Positions 47,276 through 53,409 of a stretch of DNA of 53,409 bases are shown here, piece after piece (position 1 is the first letter of the stretch; every line of letters starts with the position of its first letter). The notes below the pieces were generated by a model, which did no database searches, was not told the DNA's origin, and worked only from the letters and a program-made list of their open reading frames with translations. Origin of the DNA: Thermoplasmata archaeon (GTDB taxonomy: Archaea; Thermoplasmatota; Thermoplasmata; Lutacidiplasmatales; UBA184); the NCBI GenBank assembly GCA_030038655.1, contig JASHSP010000042.1, positions 1 through 53,409 on the forward strand. The letters are read 5' to 3'. Both the position numbers and the translations under genes were made by a program.

Positions 47276-48414
47276 GCTGTCGCTCCGGCGAGCAGGTCGG
47301 CGGTCGGCTTGTGGACCACGGCGCCGTCCTTCGTCAGGAGGCTCGCCGCCAGGATCTCGTCGGCGTAGTCGCCGACCAGCGCGCCCTCCTTCGTGAGGAG
47401 GAGTCCGAGGAACGACTGGAGGTTCCGCGCGAACATCTGGCTCGCGTGGTAGGCGAGCTCGCTCGGAAGGTTCAGGGGGCCGGCGACCGCCACGCCGCCG
47501 CTGTCGACCGTCTCGCCCGGCTTCGTGAGCTCGCAGTTGCCGCCGGACTCGGCCGCGAGGTCGACGATGACGGACCCGGGGTGCATCCGGGCGACCATCT
47601 CGCGTCGGACGAGCAGCGGTGCCTTGCGTCCGGGGATGTTCGCGGTCGTGATCACGATGTCCGACTCGGCGACCGCGCCCGCCACCATCGCCTGCTCCTG
47701 CTGCTTCTCCTCGTCGGTGAGCTCGCGGGCGTACCCCCCCGCCCCCTCGGCGTTGATCGCGAGCTCGAGAAACTTCGCCCCCAGGCTGCGGACCTGCTCG
47801 CCGGCGGCACGGCGCACGTCGTACCCGGAGACGATCGCCCCCATCCGGTGGGCGGTGGCAATCGCCATGAGTCCGGCGACGCCCGCCCCCAGGATCAGCA
47901 CCTTCGCCGGCCGGATCGTGCCCGCCGCCGTCGTGAGCATCGGGAGGAACTTGGGCGAGAGTTCCGCGCCGAGCAGCATCGCGCGGTACCCGGCGACCGT
48001 CGCCTGAGAGGAAAGGACGTCCATGCTCTGCGCGCGTGTGATCCGCGGGAGGAGCTCGAGGGCGAACGTCGTCAGTCGGCGGTCGCGCAGCGCCCGGACT
48101 CGGTCGAGGTTGCGGGTCGCGTTGACCACGGCGACCACCACGGTCCCGGCGGCGAGCCCCTTCGCCTCGTCCGCGGTGGGGGCCTGCAGCTTGAGCACCA
48201 CCGACGCGGACCGGTAGAGCGCGGCCGGGTCGGCCTCGACCGAGGCACCCGCCGCGACGAACTCCTCGTCGGGGTAACCGGCGCGTAGGCCGGCGCCGCG
48301 CTCGATCGCGATCTCGACCCCCGGCCGCAGGAGCTTCTTGACGACTTCGGGGACGAGCGCGACGCGGCGTTCGCCCGTCGCGACTTCCTTCGGAACCGCG
48401 AGACGAATCGCCAT
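47272..48414 (-). CDS. pntAA: NAD(P) transhydrogenase alpha subunit, soluble NAD-binding part
   Basis: MAIRLAVPKEVATGERRVALVPEVVKKL...LILGAGVAGLMAIATAHRMGAIVSGYDVRRAAGEQVRSLGAKF...; 4-bp overlap with pntAB. Confidence 0.95.
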   Translation of the reverse strand: MAIRLAVPKEVATGERRVALVPEVVKKLLRPGVEIAIERGAGLRAGYPDEEFVAAGASVEADPAALYRSASVVLKLQAPTADEAKGLAAGTVVVAVVNATRNLDRVRALRDRRLTTFALELLPRITRAQSMDVLSSQATVAGYRAMLLGAELSPKFLPMLTTAAGTIRPAKVLILGAGVAGLMAIATAHRMGAIVSGYDVRRAAGEQVRSLGAKFLELAINAEGAGGYARELTDEEKQQEQAMVAGAVAESDIVITTANIPGRKAPLLVRREMVARMHPGSVIVDLAAESGGNCELTKPGETVDSGGVAVAGPLNLPSELAYHASQMFARNLQSFLGLLLTKEGALVGDYADEILAASLLTKDGAVVHKPTADLLAGATA

Positions 48415-48461
48415 TGAATCGGCCGGGTGGTGGCAAACGAGATTATACGGTTGATGCCGCG

Positions 48462-49553
48462 TCAGGGCGAAACACGGTCGTCCGGCCGGCGCGCGGACTC
48501 CGGTGGCGCGCCGACGGACCCCGGGGAGGACGAGACCTCCGGACCGTCGGGCGACGGCGCGGCGGCCGTCCGGACCCGAGCCCAGGAGCGGCGGGACCAC
48601 GCGGCGATCGGCACGTAGAACAGGGCCAGGCCCCAGAGCGGCCAGAGGTAGTAGTTGGTGTGCGCGTAGAAGTCCGCGGTGCTGGCGCTCCCGCAGCTGT
48701 GGGGAGTGAGCGGAAGCGTCTCGCACGCGAACGCGGACGGGTTCCAGAGAACGAACGGGAGCACGATCACGACCGTGATCCCGACGGCGATCAGCGCTCG
48801 CCGAAAGTCCCGGCGGAGGAGGTGGTAGCCGATCACGAAGGCGTTCGCGAACTGCTTGCACCCCAGCGCGAGCGCCTCCGCCCACCACGATCGTTGGCTC
48901 CCGACCCCCACGTAGGCGAGGGTCAGGAGGAGGAGGACCGGGAAGTCGTTGAAACCGTTGGCTGCGAGGAGCGCGACGAACGGCTGTCCGAGGGCGACCC
49001 GCGCGAATGGCCGGCGCCAGACCAGCGCGACGCTCGCGCCCCACGCCGCGAGGGCGAAGACCTTGTACGGGACGACGAACGGCTGAAGGACAAGGTAGAG
49101 CGGCAGGTAGACGAACCCCGTCCGGACGCTGAGCGTCGTACCGTACTGCTGGTAGGTGTAGGTGCGGACCACCGTGTACGGGTCGATGCCGTGCAGCAGC
49201 GGGCCGACCAGCTGCGGCATGACGTACGGCTCGTCCGTGAGGCCGTTGTAGCGGCCGGTGAGGAACGAGGCGACCGCGAGCACCGCGCTCGCCGCGACCA
49301 GCACGGGGGCGAACCAGCGCGACGGGCCGAGGCCGGAGCGCTGCACGCCCAGCGCGTAGAGGATCGCGCCGACCCCGACGACCGGAGAGAACGCGAGGCC
49401 GAGCCCCGTGATGTACGACAGCGCGCCGATCGGCAGCGCGAGGCCGGCGGCCCAGAGCAGGGGGTGGAGGGTCGTCCGGCCCCAGCTTCCGTGCTTCCCG
49501 GGGGTCGTTCCGGTGGGCTTCGCGTTCGGGTCCTCCCCGCCGACGCCGGTCAT
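48462..49553 (-). CDS. Multi-TM membrane protein, possibly GT-C glycosyltransferase-like
   Basis: PYVMPQLVGPLLHGIDPYTVVRTYTYQQYG...FVYLPLYLVLQPFVVPYKVF; about 9 hydrophobic segments. Confidence 0.55.
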   Translation of the reverse strand: MTGVGGEDPNAKPTGTTPGKHGSWGRTTLHPLLWAAGLALPIGALSYITGLGLAFSPVVGVGAILYALGVQRSGLGPSRWFAPVLVAASAVLAVASFLTGRYNGLTDEPYVMPQLVGPLLHGIDPYTVVRTYTYQQYGTTLSVRTGFVYLPLYLVLQPFVVPYKVFALAAWGASVALVWRRPFARVALGQPFVALLAANGFNDFPVLLLLTLAYVGVGSQRSWWAEALALGCKQFANAFVIGYHLLRRDFRRALIAVGITVVIVLPFVLWNPSAFACETLPLTPHSCGSASTADFYAHTNYYLWPLWGLALFYVPIAAWSRRSWARVRTAAAPSPDGPEVSSSPGSVGAPPESARRPDDRVSP

Positions 49554-49615
49554 GCCCGAATCGATCGCCGGGCTCCGGGCGAACCCTCATCCCACCGCGG
49601 TTTCTGCGGCCCGAG

Positions 49616-50467
49616 ATGCCGAGGACGGTCGCCCTCCCCCGCACGGTGGGAAAGGTCGACCGGATCATCCACGGCGATGCGCGCGCGGTCCTGGACCGGC
49701 TGCCGAAGGAGTCCGTGCATCTCGCGATCACGAGTCCGCCCTACAACCTCCGGATCCCCTACCGAGGCTACACGGACGACCTTCCGCCGGAGGAGTACCT
49801 CGCCTGGTTGCGCGGCGTGTGGCGCGCGCTCCTCCGGGTCCTCGTCCCCGGCGGGCGGTTCGTGCTCAACGTCGCCCCGACGTCGATCAAGAACTTCCGC
49901 CCGATCCATCACGACCTCTCCCGGGACCTGCGCGACCTCGGGTTCATCATGCGGACGGAGATCATCTGGTATAAGCAGACGATGGGCCGGCGCACCGCCT
50001 GGGGCAGCTGGAGGAGCCCGTCCAACCCGCACATCGTCCCGTCCTGGGAGTACGTGCTCGTCTTCTCCAAGGACCAGTGGCGGCTGCCGGGAGACCGGGC
50101 GGCGATCGACATCGGGCCGAAGGAGTTCGAGCAGTTCTCGGACGGGTTCTGGCCGATCCCGCCGGAGCGAAAGCGGGCCGGGCATCCCGCACCGTTCCCC
50201 GAGCTACTGATCGAGCGGCTCGTGAAGTTCTACTCGTACCGCGGGAACGTCGTCCTCGACATGTTCGGGGGAACGGGCACGGTCGCGGCCGTGGCCCGCC
50301 GGCTCGGTCGCCACTACCTCCACATCGACTCGTCCGAGGAGTACTGCCGGATTGCGGCCGCCCGCGTCGCCGCCGCCCGGCCGCCCCCGGAGTACCCGAT
50401 CCCACCGCCCGTCGTGCGCCCGGGGATCGCGCGGTCGGAGCGGCGGGGCGGAGCGGGAACGGATTGA
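49616..50467 (+). CDS. DNA methyltransferase (amino-MTase, TSPPYN type; N4-C or N6-A)
   Basis: IIHGDARAVLDRLPKESVHLAITSPPYNLRIPY...WKQTMGRRTAWGSWRSPSNPHIVPSWEYVLVFSK-like central block; VVLDMFGGTGTVAAVARRLGRHYLHIDSSEEYCRIA. Confidence 0.92.
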   Translation: MPRTVALPRTVGKVDRIIHGDARAVLDRLPKESVHLAITSPPYNLRIPYRGYTDDLPPEEYLAWLRGVWRALLRVLVPGGRFVLNVAPTSIKNFRPIHHDLSRDLRDLGFIMRTEIIWYKQTMGRRTAWGSWRSPSNPHIVPSWEYVLVFSKDQWRLPGDRAAIDIGPKEFEQFSDGFWPIPPERKRAGHPAPFPELLIERLVKFYSYRGNVVLDMFGGTGTVAAVARRLGRHYLHIDSSEEYCRIAAARVAAARPPPEYPIPPPVVRPGIARSERRGGAGTD

Positions 50468-50485
50468 GCCCACGCCGGCTGACGA

Positions 50486-51544
50486 TCAGCCGGTCGTGGC
50501 GACGGCCGATCGCCACGCGGTGGGCCGGGTCCGCGCGACCCGGCGCGTCGCCGACGGCGCGAGCGCGTAGGCGATCCCGTATCCTCCCGCCGCCCACACT
50601 TCGAGGGCCAGCGCGCGCTCCCACGCGTTCCGCCCGAGGAACCGAAGGTACCCCGCGGTCAGGCGGGCGACCTCGGCCCGCGAAGCACCCTCGGCGATCC
50701 GGTCGACGAGCGTCGTGCCGAGGAACATCCGGCGGTAGTGCTGGCTTTCGCCCTGGTACCAGGCCGCGAAATCCGGGCGGGCGTGGCGCTCGGCCAGCCG
50801 GGCCATCACCGCGAGCGACTCCGCGGTCAGCCCGAGCCAGAACGTCTCGCGGGTGGTGTTCCCGCCGTAGAACCGGAATCGTGTGAGCCGACGGTCGTCC
50901 AGGAAGAGCCCGTGCGGCGATAGGGCGGCCGCGAGGAAGAGGAACGTGTCCGCGCTGATGCGCGCCTCGTCGAACGCGGCCCCGACGTCGCCGTCCAGGA
51001 GCTCCCGGCGGATCGCCATCGTCCCCGTGTTGAACGTGGCGGTCGTGGTGCGGGTACCGAGCGTGAGGAGGCCGGCCTTCCCGTCGGGGGGCACGTGGAC
51101 CGGTCCGGAGGCGTCGAGCCCGGCGTCGCGTTCGTGGACGCGCCACCGGTCCGTCGGGATCGGACGCCCCGACTCGTCGATCACGTTCACGCGGTTGCGG
51201 TAGAAGCCGATGTCGGGGAGCTGCCGGAACGACGCGAGGACGCGCTCGAGGCGGTCGGGCTCGTACTCGTCGTCGTCGTCCAGGAACGTCACGATGGGCG
51301 CACGCGCGGCGCGGACGGCCCGGTGGAGGCAGCGGCTGTTCCATCGGTCCTCGTCACGGAGCAGGAGGCCGCCGAGCGCACCGACCGCCCGCTCGATCGC
51401 GGGGTCGTGGAAGCTCGTCACCACCAGCAGCTCGAACCGGTCCCGGGGGAGGGTCTGCGCCGCGATCGAACGGAGGGCGCTCGGCAGGTACGCCCGGCGC
51501 TCGTAGGCGTGCACCACGACCGCGAGCTCCGAGTCCGAGGTCAC
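50486..51544 (-). CDS. Family 2 glycosyltransferase
   Basis: LAVVVHAYERRAYLPSALRSIAAQTLPRDRFELLVV...APIVTFLDDDDEYEPDRLERVLASF. Confidence 0.88.
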   Translation of the reverse strand: MTSDSELAVVVHAYERRAYLPSALRSIAAQTLPRDRFELLVVTSFHDPAIERAVGALGGLLLRDEDRWNSRCLHRAVRAARAPIVTFLDDDDEYEPDRLERVLASFRQLPDIGFYRNRVNVIDESGRPIPTDRWRVHERDAGLDASGPVHVPPDGKAGLLTLGTRTTTATFNTGTMAIRRELLDGDVGAAFDEARISADTFLFLAAALSPHGLFLDDRRLTRFRFYGGNTTRETFWLGLTAESLAVMARLAERHARPDFAAWYQGESQHYRRMFLGTTLVDRIAEGASRAEVARLTAGYLRFLGRNAWERALALEVWAAGGYGIAYALAPSATRRVARTRPTAWRSAVATTG

Positions 51545-51550
51545 CCGCGC

Positions 51551-52357
51551 TCACGCCCCCGCGCCGGAAGCGGCCCCGACCGCGCCGGCCGGCGCCCCCA
51601 CGGGGTGCCCCGCGCCGAGGAGGCGCGAGGAGAGCCGGTCGACGGCCAGCTTCAGCAGCGGCTCGAGGTTCTTCGTGTCGGCCCGGTTGTAGCGGACGAG
51701 GGTCTCCAGCGCGGCCCGGCTCCCGCGCCGGTACTCCTGCCAGAGGCGCACGGCCTCGAGCCCGTCGATCCCCTCGACCCCCGAGCGGTCGCCGAGACCC
51801 AGCGTCGACTCGATCCGCTTGAGCCCGCCCGATAGGCCGATCCGGTAGAGCAGGAACCGCAGGTCGATGTGCACCGGGGGCTCCCCCATCGTCGGGAACA
51901 CGGCGTGGAGGAACGGGACGTCGAACCGGCTCCCGTTGAACGTCACGAGCACGGGGAACCGCCCGAGGTACGCCGGCAGCTCCTCGAGGTCCTCGCCGGC
52001 GAGGAACGTCCGGTTCTCGCCCCGGGCGTAGACGCTCGCGACGGTGACGATCCCCCCGTACGGCGAGAGCCCGGTGGTCTCGATGTCGAGATACATGGTC
52101 TCGGCGGCGAACTCGGGGAACAGCCGCCAGTGCTCGCGGTCCGGCAGGCGTCGCCCGAACCAGGCGACGTCCCGCTCGGCGAACGCCCGCTCGCTCGCGA
52201 CGAGCTCGCGTCGGATCCTGGCGCGCGCGGCGTCGGGGAGCGAGCGCGTCACCGGAGCGTCCGCGAGGTCGGTCCAGTCCCGCACGCCGTGCCGCCACAG
52301 CTCGACCTCCGTCGCGGGCCCGACGCCGGGAAGATGCTGGAACGTCGCGCGGATCAC
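51551..52357 (-). CDS. RNase H-fold DEDD exonuclease-like protein (YprB-like)
   Basis: FQHLPGVGPATEVELWRHGV (HhH-like); MYLDIETTGLSPYGG...LVTFNGSRFDVPFL...LVRYNRADTKNLEPLLKLAVDRL. Confidence 0.85.
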   Translation of the reverse strand: MIRATFQHLPGVGPATEVELWRHGVRDWTDLADAPVTRSLPDAARARIRRELVASERAFAERDVAWFGRRLPDREHWRLFPEFAAETMYLDIETTGLSPYGGIVTVASVYARGENRTFLAGEDLEELPAYLGRFPVLVTFNGSRFDVPFLHAVFPTMGEPPVHIDLRFLLYRIGLSGGLKRIESTLGLGDRSGVEGIDGLEAVRLWQEYRRGSRAALETLVRYNRADTKNLEPLLKLAVDRLSSRLLGAGHPVGAPAGAVGAASGAGA

Positions 52358-52402
52358 GGCCCGGCGGAGCGGGGGCTGGCTCTTATTCTATTGGTCCGCG
52401 GC

Positions 52403-52795
52403 TCACGGACGGGGGTCGGCGGACTCGACCGGCAGCGGGCCGATCGGCGCGAGGAGCGCCTTCACCGCGGCCCAGAACTTCGGGAGCTCGGCCTTCGGCA
52501 GGCGCTGGCCGTAGAGTGGGGCCCGGCACTCGGCCTCGAGGAGGAGCGGGTCGTCGGCGTCCCAGACGAGGCGGACGACCCAGGCGCCGTGCTCCTCCTC
52601 GTAGGCGAACACGCGTTTCCGGGGGTCGGTCGCGACCGGGTTCGGGGCGAGCAGCTCGAGCGGCGGGTCCGGCGGCGGGGGCGGTCCGGGCATGAGCAGC
52701 ATCGGCGCGGGGCGCTCGGGGAGCCGTAGGCGGATCCACGCCACGACCGGCCAGTGGGTCCGCGACGCGCCGAGCGACGGCACGCCGACGGCCAC
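52403..52795 (-). CDS. Hypothetical protein
   Basis: Open frame in operon-like position downstream of the 23S rRNA; KRVFAYEEEHGAWVVRLVWDADDPLLLEAECRAPLYGQRLPKAELPKFWAAVKALLA. Confidence 0.55.
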   Translation of the reverse strand: MAVGVPSLGASRTHWPVVAWIRLRLPERPAPMLLMPGPPPPPDPPLELLAPNPVATDPRKRVFAYEEEHGAWVVRLVWDADDPLLLEAECRAPLYGQRLPKAELPKFWAAVKALLAPIGPLPVESADPRP

Positions 52796-52862
52796 GCGCC
52801 CGGGCGATTAAGCCCCGCGGGACCGGGATGCGGCGGGCGCCGGGGCCCCTTGGCCTCTCCGG

Positions 52863-52881
52863 GGTTCTAAAAAAAAGAACC
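52863..52881 (-). terminator. Candidate hairpin/oligo-U element at the 23S rRNA 3' end
   Basis: Plus strand ggttct-aaaaaaa-agaacc; on the rRNA strand this gives GGUUCU-U-rich loop-AGAACC. Confidence 0.45.
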
Positions 52882-53409
52882 ACACGCGTTCTGCGTAACT
52901 GTCGAACGAATCCAGTATGCGTAGCTGCGGACGTTAGTGGCCGCGGGCTGAACAGATCGCCCGAAGGCTTTCTGCGTACACCCCGGCTCTATCGAACTCG
53001 TCTTCTACGAATGTCCTCGAAGGTCTCTCTTTTTCGAGAGGGTTTCGGGCTTAGATGCTTTCAGCCCTTATCCCGTAGCGCGTGGCTGCTCAGCGATGCC
53101 CTGCCGGACAACTGATGGACTAGAGGCGCCGATTCCCCGTTCCTCTCGTACTGTGGGAACCTTCTCGTCAGAGACCCTTGCACTTCCGCCAAAAAGCAAC
53201 ACACCTGTCTCACGACGGTGTAAACCCAGCTCACGATCCCTTTTAATGGGCGAACAACCCCACCCTTGGTAGCTGCTGCACCACCAGGATAGGCAGAACC
53301 GACATCGAAGTAGCAAGCCTCCAGGTCGATAGGGACTCTTGCTGGAGACAACTCAGTTATCCCCGGGGTAACTTTTCTCTTATCACTGGCCCCTACAGGG
53401 GAGGCACAG
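52882..53409 (-). rRNA. 23S (LSU) ribosomal RNA, 3' portion, truncated by the window edge
   Basis: Reverse complement contains the sarcin-ricin loop AGTACGAGAGGAAC and other conserved LSU 3' sequence (e.g. revcomp of gtagctgctgcaccaccaggataggcagaaccgacatcgaag); exact 3' end approximate. Confidence 0.95.

Noticed and set aside
1-53409. CRISPR arrays, insertion sequences, integrases
   Set aside because: No regularly spaced direct repeats, transposase or integrase motifs, or terminal inverted repeats were recognised on either strand.

Overview
The window is high-GC and looks archaeal, probably a Thermoplasmatota-type genome (inference). Support: an archaeal-style 23S rRNA 3' portion on the minus strand at the right edge, TATA-like boxes about 25 nt upstream of several start codons (leaderless genes), and secreted proteins built from 'YTVTFxETGLPxGTxW' repeats. 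I could support about 55 protein genes. They include two paralogous class III cyclase-TolB-TPR proteins, a complete proton-translocating transhydrogenase operon (pntAA-pntAB-pntB), a GT2/GT-C glycosyltransferase neighbourhood, an orphan TSPPYN DNA methyltransferase, an alkyltransferase-like (ATL) protein, DUF885, M29 and HExxH peptidases, a dodecin, a SemiSWEET, five VOC proteins, and many small zinc-ribbon/SHOCT/AIM24/YbjQ/membrane proteins. The best candidates for something undescribed are: (i) a two-gene nucleotidyltransferase module whose upstream partner has an AT-hook-like RGRPRK motif and a conspicuous AT-rich leaderless promoter; (ii) the twin cyclase-TolB-TPR proteins; (iii) a zinc-ribbon/AIM24/PH-like/SHOCT/YbjQ cluster at 29.8-43.5 kb; (iv) a tiny Cys/His protein with a perfect inverted repeat over its promoter; and (v) several strong hairpins or palindromes in and between genes. 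Many long ORFs in the supplied track are antisense shadows caused by high GC and were rejected. All functional calls come from motif recognition by eye; no database search was run.
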